In this document: piece by piece, positions 11,475 through 23,300 of the stretch
Numbering within the stretch: position 1 is the first letter of the stretch
How the letters are laid out: the number at the start of each line of letters is the position of its first letter
Source: Saprolegnia diclina VS20
Taxonomy: Eukaryota > Oomycota > Saprolegniomycetes > Saprolegniales > Saprolegniaceae
Length of the DNA stretch: 57,327 nt
NCBI RefSeq assembly: GCF_000281045.1
Contig: NW_008246119.1
Location: 90,527 to 147,853 of the forward strand
Reading direction: 5' to 3'
Translations under genes and position numbers: made by a program
Notes under the pieces: model-generated
Seen by the model: only the letters and a program-made list of their open reading frames with translations
Databases searched by the model: none
Told to the model about the DNA's origin: nothing

Positions 11475-13928
11475 TCAATTGTTTTCGTCATCCGAGACAT
11501 CTTCAAACGTATACTGGTCGTTGCCTGCGTTGGGAACGACGGACACGAGCTTGACGTCCACGGGTGGGATGCGCGAGAGCCCTCGCACAAGGCATTCGAG
11601 CTTCACTTTTTTCTCGTCGGCACTCAAGCTCGCGGTGGGCCGAGACGTGTAGTGCATTTGCTCTTCGTACGTGAGCAAGTCACCGTGCGGAAGCGTTTCG
11701 TGCCAATGGTCCCGACAAATCTTGGCAAACGCCGTCGTAAATGATCCCGTCGCACGGTCCTTGATGCTTCGTAGTGCCACCTTTCGTGGGGATGCGACGG
11801 CTGCCGGCGACGACGAAGTGGCGGCTTCGTTGGGCAACGGAGGCGTCCGCACAGTGGAGAGCGCCGAGTCAAAGAAGGTATCGAGAGCCTCCATTTCGAT
11901 GCTCGGGTGTGGCGGCTGCTCGACTTGCACTTTGGTGTACGCACGTGCCGTCTCGAGGCGGCGCGTAATCTCGTCCTGTCTACACAAGATACGTGTCATG
12001 CCACGTCATCAGTGAATGATTGTCACAACAAATGCGTTGCGTCGGCGTGAATCGACGCGAGGATAGCAGTGTTGCACAGGACGAAGCGAAGTAGTGCGTT
12101 CTTATTGATTGCGAGCAGCTTGCATGACGAGAGGGTTTCGATCGTGGTCGACGAGCACAAGTCGTTGGAGGCCGAGCAGATCTCCTACCAGCCGTTTCAT
12201 GCTGTCAGTGTGACATCTCTCAACGGTGCAAAGTCGGTTACATGGCCCAAAATGGACGGTGCACGACGAAGCACAAGCACTTTCACCTACGCATTCCCGC
12301 TGTTAGGCTCATCAATGGCTTGAGAACACTAGGTATCACCGGTGCTTCGATTGCCTGGCCGGTAGGGGCCGTTGCACTCACCGAACTCGTCGCTGTGAGC
12401 TTGACTTCGCCTTTCACCAGCAGATACAAATGCGATACATAGTCGCCTACACGACCTCGTCAAGACACACGCACCGTCATATCTTGACCATACCTTTTCG
12501 ATAGAGGGTATCGTGGACATCGAGCTGCGTCACTGTGGCCAAATACGCCAAATGAGTTGTCGTGCCTTTTGGTGCGTGGGCGAGTGCCGGAAACGACGTC
12601 AAATTGCGCTCGTTCTCTGCGAGCATGGCTTGCTTGTACGACAAAATGCTGCGCAAGAAGACATCCTACTCCACACGATGACTCTCGTAGATACACACGG
12701 GTACACGTACGCGGGATACGAGCGCCAGCTCGGTGCAACTACACTCATACGTGACGAGGGCCGAACCCGACCTAGGACAACATTTATATCGCAAATGCTG
12801 ATCAATAGACGCACCGATAGCCCGTCGAGCCTCGGAGGAGCCCGATTTCGCCAAAGCTCATGCCGCGTCGCATGGTGGCAAAGAGGCCTTCGCCGGAGGC
12901 CGCAATGCCCACCGTGCCGCTCAGCACGATGTAGAACGCTTCGCCCGCATCGCCCTCTCGAAACACAAAGTCGCCCGGCGCATAGCGCGCGTACACAATG
13001 TGCCGCGCAATGTCGTTGTACGATGCATCGGGGAGGCTGCAGTCGTAAAAGTACTTGACGCCGGCTAAGAAAACATCAGCGTCTTGCCGACCGGACTAGT
13101 GCGATCGCACCAAGCCATTTTTTCAGCGTCCGCGTCGCACTCGGGCTGCGCATGTCGTGCTCGATCTGCATGACGCCACGCAGCGCGCCAAGTGTGATAG
13201 CGTCATCTTTCTTGAGGCTCGCACCATGCAGCACGTCTTCGGGTCGGACAGGAAGAAGTCGCGGTGGCGGTGTCCAGATGACATGACGCGTGTGCTCGGC
13301 TTGGAGTCTAATACGTCATCGTGCATCAATGGTTGAATGCAATACGAGTATCGGTGAATACATACTGGTCGAGACGGCGAAGGTACACCATGGCAAACAT
13401 GATGCGATACACCACCACACGAAGAGGCGGAAGCGGCGCGATGATGTCAATAAGCTCAAACCCTTCGTTGTTGGTCGCTGAAATCACGACCGACTTGACG
13501 GTCGAGGTGGCCGACCCGAGGCTCCGGTACCGCTTCTTGAGCACCACGTACAGCAAGCTGCCCTCGACGATGCCGAGATGGGCCAGATCTTCGTGGTCTT
13601 CAAGTAGCTGCGAGTTGAAAAAGAGACTACTACCAGGTCAACTCTCGGTGAATGCTAATTTCTACGGGTCGTACGTCTGCTCTTCGTACAAAATTCCATG
13701 CTCCTTGTAGAGAAGCACCTTGACGTTGGTGATCGTGAGGTACGGCGCCACTTGAAGGTACTCGGGCGCCTTCTCGCCGATCTGAACTTGAATAGCATAC
13801 GCACTGCGCGAGTGGCTCGAGTGCGACGACCGAAAGAGTCGGAGGCCACGCAGCTGACTCACGGACGTGTGTGCTTTGCCCAGCAGCCGCGGCGCGTCGT
13901 CGACGAAGTCCCGCGCCAACGACTGCAT
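11475..13928 (-). CDS. Ubiquitin-like plus tandem cyclic-nucleotide-binding-like domain protein
   Basis: A minus-strand gene of about nine exons and 680 aa, starting at the ATG at 13928. Joining exon 1 to exon 2 gives a ubiquitin-like fold: TITNVKVLLYKEHGILYEEQ, then SLFFNSQLLEDHEDLAHLGIVEG, matching the familiar QLLED...GIxxGSxL pattern. After a variable region comes a cyclic-nucleotide-binding-like domain at about 13050-12650: YAPGDFVFREGDAGEAFYIV, LSGTVGI, then FGEIGLLRGS. A second, weaker copy follows (DTLYRKG, then LYLLVKGEVKL and SSCKLLAINKNALLRFV). The C-terminal exon (about 11990-11475) is low-complexity and acidic at the end. The family is presumably intracellular and nucleotide-responsive, but ligand binding is unproven: the conserved Arg of the phosphate-binding cassette is hard to place at the exon junction. 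It ends tail-to-tail with the beta-helix gene, 115 bp apart. Confidence 0.7.
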
Positions 13929-13991
13929 TTTTTGTATCTAACACGAAGCGACGCGACGGTTTCGCGTACGCGTATCAACTCGATACAAACA

Positions 13992-14001
13992 TTTGATTGG
14001 T
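13992..14001 (-). promoter_or_regulatory. CCAAT-type box, ACCAATCAAA
   Basis: On the minus strand the sequence reads ACCAATCAAA, 64-73 bp upstream of the start of the ubiquitin-like/CNB gene. The same 10-mer occurs upstream of the second ferlin and of the RRP42 gene. Function is inferred from resemblance to CCAAT boxes bound by NF-Y. Confidence 0.4.
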
Positions 14002-14057
14002 CCACGACGAAAATGTATCATATTACGGTCAAAATATGCAAAAAGACACTGGGCGTC

Positions 14058-17000
14058 TTACTTGGTCGCGACGATGATGAGGTTGATGATGGGACCGAGG
14101 AAATACATGAGCACCATGATGAGAACGCAGCAGAGGCAGCACATGACGCGGTGGCAGATCTTGGGGCCGAGGAGCTCGTTGAAGACGTAGAACGGGTTCA
14201 TGCTGAACTTGAGGCGGCCGGCCGGCGGCGGCAAGAACGGGCTGTTGTTCGGGTCGCTGCGGCCAAAGCCGACCGTCTGCACCTTGGCCTTGTCCACGGG
14301 CATGAGCTCCATGCTAATGCAGACAGCACCCATTGCTTCCTTCTGGCCCGTCTCGCGGTTGAGCCGCTCCATCTTGATCCACGTCGAGTCGGTCGGGTCC
14401 GTGTCCCAGAGCCCCGTGGCCTCCTTGATGGACCGGATCGCGTCGTTGTTTTGAGCCTCCTTTGGCGACTCCTTGACCTTCTTCTTGGGCGTCTTGTCCT
14501 GGAAGACCTGGAGCGGCGCCTTGAGCTGGCACACCTTCTTGAAGTGCGGGCTCAGGTCCAGGATGCCCTCGGCGATGCAGTCGTTGGACGAGAAGATGTC
14601 CTTGTCCCACATCTGCATCTTGAAGTACGGAAACTTGGAGTTGTGCTGCTTGTGACCCAGCGCGACCGGAAACTTCATGCGCCAGTTAAAGCTCGCCTTG
14701 CCCTTCTTGGCGCGCCAATGGATGTCCGTGTCCTGGTAGTCGCAGCCTTCGAGCGACGCACGCACGAAGAGGTCGTTCATGTCGGTGATCTCGTCAAAAC
14801 TCGGCACTTCCTTCGTCTTCCAAATCACGACGCGCAGCTCGTAGTGCTGCGCCGGCGGCATGGCAATGTCGACGGGCGGGTAGTTGGCGGCTTCCTTGGG
14901 CGTCAAGATGTCGACCCAGAGCTTGAGCTGGCCCATCTGCGCACGCGACGTCGGGATAGTGAGCGCCCGCTGCTCGAGAGGCTTGGGGCCCCAGCGCTCG
15001 GTGGTCTGGAACTCCTTCCCGAGCGCCTGCCAGTTCTTGTCAAAGAACCGGTCTTCGAGGTCCAAGGTCGTCGAGCCAATGAGATCGTCGCCGCCGATGA
15101 AATCGTGGTCGAACGCGTCGATCGTGAGCGTTGACGCGCCAGGAAAGTGCACGTTGAACTCAAACACCTTGTAAAAGTCGGGGTCGACCACGTCATCGAT
15201 ATAGTTCTTGCGGTCGTTGATCGTCTCCTTCCCGAGGCGCAGGATCAGGTACGGGTCCGACTTGCCCGGCGTGCCGTCGAGCGACGGGTCCATCGGCGCA
15301 AAGTTGGACCCGTTCAAGACATACACGCGCACTTGATACGGCAGCGGGTTGAGCAGCTTCTCCATGTTGATGAGCGGCGGCTCGTTCTCGTCCAAAATCA
15401 CGCGCACGAGACCCTTGAAGATACCCGCGATGTGAAAGGTCGACGTCGGCGCGGCGGCGGCCGCCGCCTTCTTTGTGCCAAACTTAAGCGGGTTGAGCGA
15501 CGACAGGAACGACGACTTCTTCTTCTTCTGGCCGATCGTCAGCGCATACGTCTCGAACGGCTTGGTCACGAGCTTGGACTCGAGCCCGTCTGTGAGGTCT
15601 TCACGGTTCTTCATAAACTTGGCGCGCTTGACCTCAAACTCGTCAGCGATCTCGGCCTCGCCAATGTCGAGCTCTTCGCCTTCCGCGGTGCGCTGGCCCG
15701 AGAGGAGCGCGGGGTCGTCCAAGTCGATCGCGACGTTCATGGACTGGAGAGCGCCAAATACACCCGCGCCAATATCGCCGGGTGCCGTGCGCCGGCCCGA
15801 GAGCATCGCGTCGTCTTCTTCCGCGTCGTCGTCGTCGTTGCCCTCGAGCTCTTCGTCTTCGACGTGGTTGAAGCTCATGCGCTGCGGCGCAACGTAGCTG
15901 TCGCCCCACGGCAGTTTCGTCGTCATCTATCATCGTGATCACGTCAGAAAACCGTTACAGAAAAGGACATGTCATCATGACAGATCCCAACATGAACGTA
16001 CATCGATGGACGCATTGCCGATCGTAGGCGTGCTCCAGCCGCCGAGACGCGTGTCCCGAACCATAATGTTGAGCATGGGCGCAAACTGCGAATCTTCCGG
16101 AAGCTCAACCTCGCGCACGATGCGCTGAAGAAAGTTGGGGTTGGCACCGGACGGCCGCTTGGACTTTTCCGTCTTCATCTCTTGGTTCGCATGCGTCTTG
16201 CCGCCGAGCGTAAACTCGATGAACGGCAGCTGGATCGGGAGGAACTGGAACGGCTTCATGTCCCGGAGACCGAGCACGATGATCTCAATGTACGCGCGGC
16301 GCATCTTGGGCACGATCGGGCGCGGCACCGGCACAACCGCGCCGGGCATGTCGAGGCAGTAGACAACAACCGAGGCGAAGATTGCACCTTCCGTGTCGCC
16401 TTCTTCTTGCTGCATGAGGTTGAACCATTTTGGTTCCGGGAGATTCTCTTCAGCGTCGCCGATCGGCCGCACGTTGGACGCGTTGAACGAGATGAACGCC
16501 GACCCCATGTAGTCGTGGCCCGACTCGCTAATGCCATTGTCGTGGTCCATCAAGCGCACAATGACCTGCGGCGAAAAGTGCAGCATGTCGAGCGGCGGTA
16601 GCATCACGTCGTACACAAATGTTTGGTACCACATTGGGTCGCGCGTCTTCTTGCGCACTTCGCTGCGCTGCTCGTCGGCGCCAAAGCGCACCTTGGCGTA
16701 TGGGTCGCTCAGGCCGTTGTCGTCGAGCGCGGGCAGCTGCCGGCCTTGGTACAGGTTGACGTGCACCTGGTACGCGTGGCGCTTCTCCAAGAGGCCCTGG
16801 TCGAACGTCGTGTCCCACGCTTGCCGCGTCGCTTTCGCGGTCGCTTCCGTGCCCATCGCAAGTGCGAGGAGAACGTTGCCAGGAAACACTTCGTCACCGA
16901 GCGCGTCGACGCACGCATCTTCCTTGAGCGTCACCCACGCCGGCGGCTTCTCCATGCGTTCGTCCAACAGATGCTTGGCCTTGTAACGCTTGTACGCGAT

Positions 17001-19462
17001 CTGCTTGCGCGGGTTCATCTTGTCGCCAACCGCGCCCTTGCAGAGGTACACAAACACATCCGGAATCTGGTCCGGGTCGGACGGGAACACGAGGTTGTCC
17101 GTCTCGGAGAGCTGGTTCCACACCACGAGACCCTTCTCGTTGCGCTGGCGCTCGAACGCGAGCTCCTGGAGCCCGCACGTGATGACGATCTGCATGCGCG
17201 ACTTCTTCGCAATGTTCATCGACGTCAGCTGCGGAATGTCCGTGCCCGACCCGACAAACGCGCGGATGCGGTACACCGACGTCGGCGGGTACAGGGACTT
17301 GGGCAACGGCGTCGCCTTGACCCGGCGGTTGACTTCCTCGAGCTTGGCCTCGTTGGAGCGAATCTCAAACGTCACGAGAATGCGGCCGCGGTAGAACGAC
17401 GCAGTGTCCGGAAACGTGTTCATTTGCGCCTCGACCGTCTCGGAGGCGTTGAGGATGTTGCCCTTGGCTCCTTCGAGCGGCGCGCCGTACAAGTTGAGCC
17501 ACATGGGCGACGCGCTGCCCGTCTTTGCCAGCAGCTTCTTGATCAAACGCAGCGACTGGTACGCATGCGCGACAACCTCGTCCTTGCCAATCTTGTCCCA
17601 GTCCTTGACGCAGAGCGTAATGTTGTTGGCGAGGCCCGGCTCGCGCAGCACCATCCAGAGCTCGTCGTTGAACGCGGGGTTGAGCAAGTGGCGCTCGCCG
17701 CTCTTGGTCTTGACACGCGTGCGGACGCCGTCGTTGCTGCCGAGGCTCACCTCAACGTACGCGTCGAGGCCCTGCTTGAGGCCGCCGAGGAGGCTGTCCA
17801 TCGGCACGAGGTGCTCACCGACATGGACGGTCGCCACGAGAAAGTTGACCTCTTGCTTGATACTCGGCGGCATCATGACGCCGTCGACGCCCGAGTCGGC
17901 CGGACCGAGCGGCGGCGGCGGCGAAAACTTGTCGCCGGGCCCGAGGATCGTGATCGAGACGCGGAGGTAGCCCTGCACCGAGTCGTGGCCCGGCGCAATG
18001 AGGCCGAGCCACTGGTTGCAGATCTGGTGGTTGATGTGCGAGTAGACAAACGACGTGTCGAATTGGGTCTCGCCAATGAGCTCGGCGCGCGTGAGCGTGT
18101 TGGCGTCCATGACCCGGAGCTTGATCGCGCCCATCTCGACAATCTCCTTGTCGAGTTCACGAAAGTTGAAGATGAGAATGTCGTCCCAGACCGCCGAGAG
18201 CGTCTGCTTCTTGGTCGCCGTGTGCTGCGTCTGGTCGAGGACGTCGACAAACACGACCGGGTCGGACGTGCCCGTCGCGTCCTTGCCCACGAGATCCCGG
18301 GCTTCAATCACATGCACTTGGATCGAGTAGTCGCCCGACTTGATGTTGATGTCTTCGAGCGCCTTCTTCTCTTCCTGCAGCGCTTTTTCCTTCTCTTCGG
18401 CCTCCTTCTTGAGCTCGTCGTCGCTCTTCTTGGGCACGTCCTTGGCCGCCGTCGGGTCCAAGCCCTCCTCATCGTCGTCGCCAGCCTACACGCAGTACAT
18501 GAGACACGACACATCATACTCAAGACTCGTACGTCGGGTGCACTCATGACGTTCTTGACCTTGTCAAAGATCCCGCCCTTCTTCTTCTTGTTGGACTCGA
18601 TGATCTCGTTGACGTTGGCCCGGTGCACCCACTGCAGCGTCACGGTGAGCACGCCGAGGCCGTCGACCTTCTTGAAGCGCTTGTCGCACAGGTCCAGGTC
18701 CAGCGTCTTCTTCTTCCCGTCCGCGAGCGACTCCATGTGCACTTTGGCGCGGCCGATCACGTCGTTCGAGAGCATGTCAAAGTCCTCGACGACAAACAGA
18801 ATCTCTTGCGTCGCGTCCGTCATCGGCATCCGGAACGACTCGTTCCAGACCGGCGTCAGCGTCTTGGGCATCGTCGTCGTCGTAAACTTCTCCTTCTGGC
18901 ACGATATGATCACGAGCGGGTCGCTCGAGTTGTTGCTGTCCATGGCCTTGAGCCCTGTCGCGCGGTCGATCGTGATGTTGAGCACGTTGAGTGGGCCCTC
19001 GATCTCGAGGGCCACGTCGCCCGGCGCGGACGCGGGCGTCGGTGCCGGCGCATTCGACGTGAGCTCGAGAAACAAGGTGCCGGTCGCGACCTTGACGCGG
19101 TCGAATTTCTCAACGGGCGACTCGAGCACGACCGGTCCGAGGAGCGCGCTGCGGACGACGTCCATGGGCAGCACGACGCGCCCGAGTGGCACGTCCTTGA
19201 GCATGTTCTTGTCAAAGATCGTGAGCGCCAGGAACGAGACCGTGCGCAGGTCGACGTCATGGCCCACGACCAGCGTCTCGTTCCAGACCGGGTTGACGGT
19301 CGATGGGATGTCCTTGGTCTTCTTGCTCTCGCCCTTGATGACCGCGAGGCTGCTGTTGAGGTACGTGAGCACGACGTACGGGTCGGACGTCTTGTTGGAG
19401 CCAAAGCCGTCGTTGCCGACGAGGTTGGTCGCCTTGACGATCCCGACGCGGACCTCCTCCAT
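14058..19462 (-). CDS. Ferlin, upstream-strand copy 1 (multi-C2 membrane-anchored protein)
   Basis: Three exons (19462-18533, 18485-16002, 15926-14058) join in frame to 1,760 aa. Family knowledge: ferlins are calcium-linked, tail-anchored vesicle-fusion proteins. Visible here: an N-terminal C2 (VGIVKATNLVGNDGFG, then SDPYVV), a second C2, a third after a charged coiled stretch (QVHVIEARDLVGKDATGTSD), a ferlin C2C-like block with WLNLYGAPLEG and YRGRILV, a C2D-like block (VHVNLYQGRQLPALDDNGLS), then C2E/F/G-like blocks (ending LDLEDRFFDKNWQ and ELRVVIWKTKEVPSF). The C-terminus has the ferlin signature (FGRSDPNNSPFLPPPAGRLKF, NP) and a Cys-rich single membrane span. The start is chosen at MEEVRVGIVKA because the tandem paralogue starts at the same point. 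Clustered Asp in the first and third C2 loops suggest calcium binding. Introns are 47 and 75 nt. Confidence 0.9.
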
Positions 19463-19525
19463 GACGACCGCGTTTTGAGAAATGCACAATCGTCATGCAC
19501 ATACTCAAACCAAGCTTGTTGGAAT

Positions 19526-19539
19526 TCGGACAAGTCCGA
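19526..19539. repeat. Near-palindrome TCGGACAAGTCCGA, copy 1
   Basis: Six-base inverted arms around an AA spacer, 64-77 bp upstream of the ferlin copy 1 start codon. An identical copy lies at 19691-19704. Confidence 0.6.
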
Positions 19540-19690
19540 TTTAGAGGCGCGAGTGCACTTCCCGACCCCTACTTCCCCATCTGCAAGGATCGCATACCCC
19601 GGTGTCTACAACCCTGCACACAAAGTAAGAAGGGACATGGCAGGGATGACGTGCATGGCCCGGGGCACGGTCGCCGGATTGCGACGAAAG

Positions 19691-19704
19691 TCGGACAAGT
19701 CCGA
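19691..19704. repeat. Near-palindrome TCGGACAAGTCCGA, copy 2
   Basis: Exact second copy of the 14-mer at 19526-19539, 165 bp away and about 230 bp upstream of the ferlin start. Arms TCGGAC and GTCCGA are perfectly complementary, as for a dimeric DNA-binding protein site. A regulatory role is inferred only. Confidence 0.6.
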
Positions 19705-20386
19705 AATTTGAAGCCACCTGCCGAATTCGAGGCGCCAGAGCCAGTGCATTGCCGTACGACAACAACGCGACCCCACTCGGTCTGAGTCCGCAGCTCGAGA
19801 TAAGACCGTAGGTCGCTAGGTAGATAGAGCTCTTAGATAGTAGAATGCGTCGACATGCTGTGGACTTAATATCTCGCAGACGTGATAGCTAGTGTCTTCC
19901 TGACGCGTCAGTGGCGCCCAGAGGCGGCTGGACGGCTGAGATGGCGCTGCGTAGTGCAAGAAAGGCGCTGATCTCCGTGTCGCAGCGACCAGACACGCGT
20001 GGGACGCCGTAGCGTTTCTCCTGTGGCCCATCACCGGCCTCTGCCCATCCATCAGACACTAGCATCTCGAGCAAGCATGCTCCAGTAGTTCAAAGTAATA
20101 TATTCGCAAAACCGTCTCAATATTGAGCGAGGGATAGGCCGCGACAGGATTGGCTAAAATGCTTTTATACACGGCGTTGGATTGGTGCAATATGCTGCTC
20201 GCAGCGTGCAGCGCGATCGATGATATATATTGAGACGATACCGAGACAATACTGATCACCGATCACGACCTGTTGCTTTGTATGTCGCCTTCTGGCCGTG
20301 GGATATCGGCAACCTCGTACCGGTACTGGCCTCGCATGGCAAGTAAAAGCATCGAAAGAGCAAAATGGCGGATACAATTGTCAAAA

Positions 20387-23300
20387 TTACTTGAACGTGA
20401 CGATGAGGACGTTGATCATGGGCCCGAGGAAGTACATGAGCACCATAAAGATGGCGCAGCAGAGGCAGCACATGACGCGGTGGCAGATCTTGGGGCCGAG
20501 GAGCTGGTTGAACACCTTGTACGGGTTCCAGCTCAGCTTGAGGCGCCCGGCCGGCGGCGGCAAGAACGGGCTGTTGTTCGGGTCGTGGCGGCCAAAGCCG
20601 ACAGGTTGCGTCGTCGCCAGCGGCTTGGGCACGAGCTGCATGCTGATGCACACCTTGCCCATTGGCTCTTTCGCACGCGTCGTCGGGTTGGACCGGTACA
20701 TTTTGATCCAAGTCGAGTCGGTCGGGTTCGTGTCCCAGAGCCCCGTCTTCTCCTTGATCATGCGGACCGTCTCGTGGTCCTCGTCGTCTTGGGTCGTCGC
20801 AAGCTTCTGGAGCTTGGACTTGGGCGGCTCAGGAAACACCTGCAACGGACCTTTGGCCGCCAGCACCTTCTTGAACGGAATACTCAGATCCAAGTCGCCT
20901 TCGGCCAGGCAGTCGTTGGAGCTCACAATGTCCTTGTCCCACAGCTGGAGCTTGAAACGCGGAAATTTCGAGTTGTGCTGCTTGTGCCCGAGCTTGACGG
21001 GAAACTTCATGCGGTAGTTGAACGCCGCCTTGCCCTTCTTGGCGCGCCAGTGGATGTCCGTGTCCTGGTGGTCGTCGCCGTCGAGCTCGCAGCGCACAAA
21101 GAGGTCGTTCATCTCTGTCCAGTCGTTGAAGCTGGGCACCTCCTTTGTCTTCCAAATCACGACGCGCAGCTCAAACTCGCGCGGCGGCGGCAGTGCAATG
21201 TCATCCGGTGCATACAACGACGCGTCGTTGGGCGGCAAAATGTCGACCCAGAGGTTGAGGTGGCCCATCGGCGCCCGGGACGTCGGCACATACAGCGTCC
21301 GCTCTTCAACGGGCTTGGGCGCGAGCCGGTCCGGAGTCTGGAACGCCTCGCCGAGCGCATGCCAGTTCTTATCAAAGAACCGGTCTTCGAGGTCGATGGT
21401 CGTCGCCCCAATGAGACCGTCCGGGCGAATGAGGTCGTGGTCGAACGCGTCAATGTGCAAGGTCGACGCACCCGGGAACGAGCAGTGAAACTCGTACATC
21501 TTGTAGAAGTCAGGGTCCACCGTGTCCTCGACGTAGTTTTTGCGGTCGTTGATGCCGTCCTTCCCGAGCGTTAACTTGAGGTACGGGTCCGACTTGGTGG
21601 GCTTCCCGCGGATCCCAGAGTCCATCGGTGCAAAGCCATGCCCGTTGAGGACGTAGACGCGGACGTTGTACGGCATTGGCGTCTCGAGCCGCTCCATGTC
21701 GATGAGCGACGGCTCGTCTTCCGAGAGCATGACGCGCACGAGGCCCTTGAAAATGCCGGCCACGTTCAAGGTGGCGTCGTCGTGGTGCAGATGGTGGTGG
21801 TGCGTATCGTGGAAGCGCGGCTGCTTGGTGCCGTACTTGAGCGGGTTGAGGAGCGAAAGCAGCCGCGACCGCTTCTTCTTTTGGCCAATCGTCAGCGCAT
21901 ACGTCTCGAACGGCTTGGTGCTCAAGAGGGCTTCGAGCCCGTCGTTGATCTCTTCGCGGTCCTTCATGTACACCTTGCGCTTGGTCTCAAACGCATCGTC
22001 GGCCGCTTCGTCCTCGACAAACGCTGTGAACTCGCGCTCGGCCAAGTCGTCGGCAATGGAGGTAGGTACCAACGGCAGCGGCGTCTTGAGCGCCGGCAGC
22101 AGCCCCGCGCCGCTATCGACAAAGGACGAGACCTTGCGCTCGACACGTGGCGCCTCGAGCGACGTCGGCGCGTCATCGTGGTGCAGCGTGCCCTTGCGAA
22201 TGCCCTCGACGTGTCGAAAGTCCATCCGCTGCGGTGGCAAATACCCCTTGCCCCACGGCAGCTTGGACGTCATCTACATCACAAGAGCACTCTGAGGACC
22301 CCGCCACATTACGCAAACATGGAAACAAGACGTACGTCGATCGAGCAGTTGCCGACTGTCGGCGTCGTCCACCCGCCAAGCCGCGTGTCCTTGACGAGCA
22401 CGCCGAGCACAGGCGCAAACAGCGGGTCTTCCGGCAGTTCGACTTCTTGCACAATGCGGTGGAGGTAGTTGGGGTTGGCGGCCGACGGGCGCTTGGAGCG
22501 TTCGGTCACGAGCTCTTCGCCGCCCTGGAGCGCCTTGGCGCCACCGAGCGTAAACTCAATGAACGGCAGCTGCATCGGCATAAACTGGAACGGCTTCATG
22601 TCCCGTAGCCCGAGCACGATGATCTCCAGATACGCCTTGCGCATCTTGGGTACGATCGGGCGCGGCACTGGAAAGATCATGTCCGGTCGATCCTTCCGGA
22701 CCACGATGACGCTGGTCAAGATGAAGCCTTCCGTGTCGCCTTCCTCTTGCTGCATGAGCGGGTACCACTCGGGCACGGGCGGCTCGTGCGCGTCATTCAC
22801 ATGCCGCACGTTGTTGCTCGAGATCGGCACGAACGCCGAGCCAATGTACTCGCTCGACGAGCCCGCGATCGTCTCGTCCTGGTCTTTGACCCGGAGCGTC
22901 ACGGGCGGCGCAAAATGGAGCATGTCGACCGGCGGCAGCTCGACTTCAAAGCACACGGTCTCGTACCAGAGCGGGTTGACGGTCCGGTGGCGCGGCTTGA
23001 TCTTGGTCTCGAGGCCGCAGAGCCGCACTTTGACGTACGGGTCGCAGAGGCCGTTCGAGTCCATCGCGGGCAGCTGGCGGCCCTGGAAGATGTTGACTTG
23101 GACTTGGTATTTCAGGCGCGTGTCGAGCTTGCGCGTGTCAAAGACCGAGTTCCAAAGCGCTTTGGTCTGCAGCGCCGTGGCTTCCGAGCCAAAGCCGAGC
23201 GCGAGAAAGACGTTGCCAGGAAAGATCTCGTCGCCGAGCGCGTCGACCGAGTTGTCTTCCTTGAGCGCGATCCACTCGGGGTCGGCAATCATGTTTTTCG

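Larger units (their letters stand above)
19463..20386. other. Intergenic between tandem ferlins
   Basis: A stretch of 924 bp, the longest gap in the window. It is AT-richer toward 20050-20260, with short direct and inverted AT motifs, including an 11-bp inverted pair at 20113-20123 and 20227-20237. Two copies of a 14-nt near-palindrome are listed separately. No coding exon is supported on either strand. It should contain the promoter of ferlin copy 1 and the 3' end of ferlin copy 2. Confidence 0.5.

Noticed and set aside
16623-19478. 951-codon open frame on the plus strand opposite ferlin 1
   Set aside because: It is the antisense shadow of strongly GC-biased ferlin codons. It runs through the ferlin intron, has no recognisable domain, and equivalent shadows occur opposite ferlin 2 (20273-21574, 22747-24036) and the ferlin 1 C-terminus (13698-15134).
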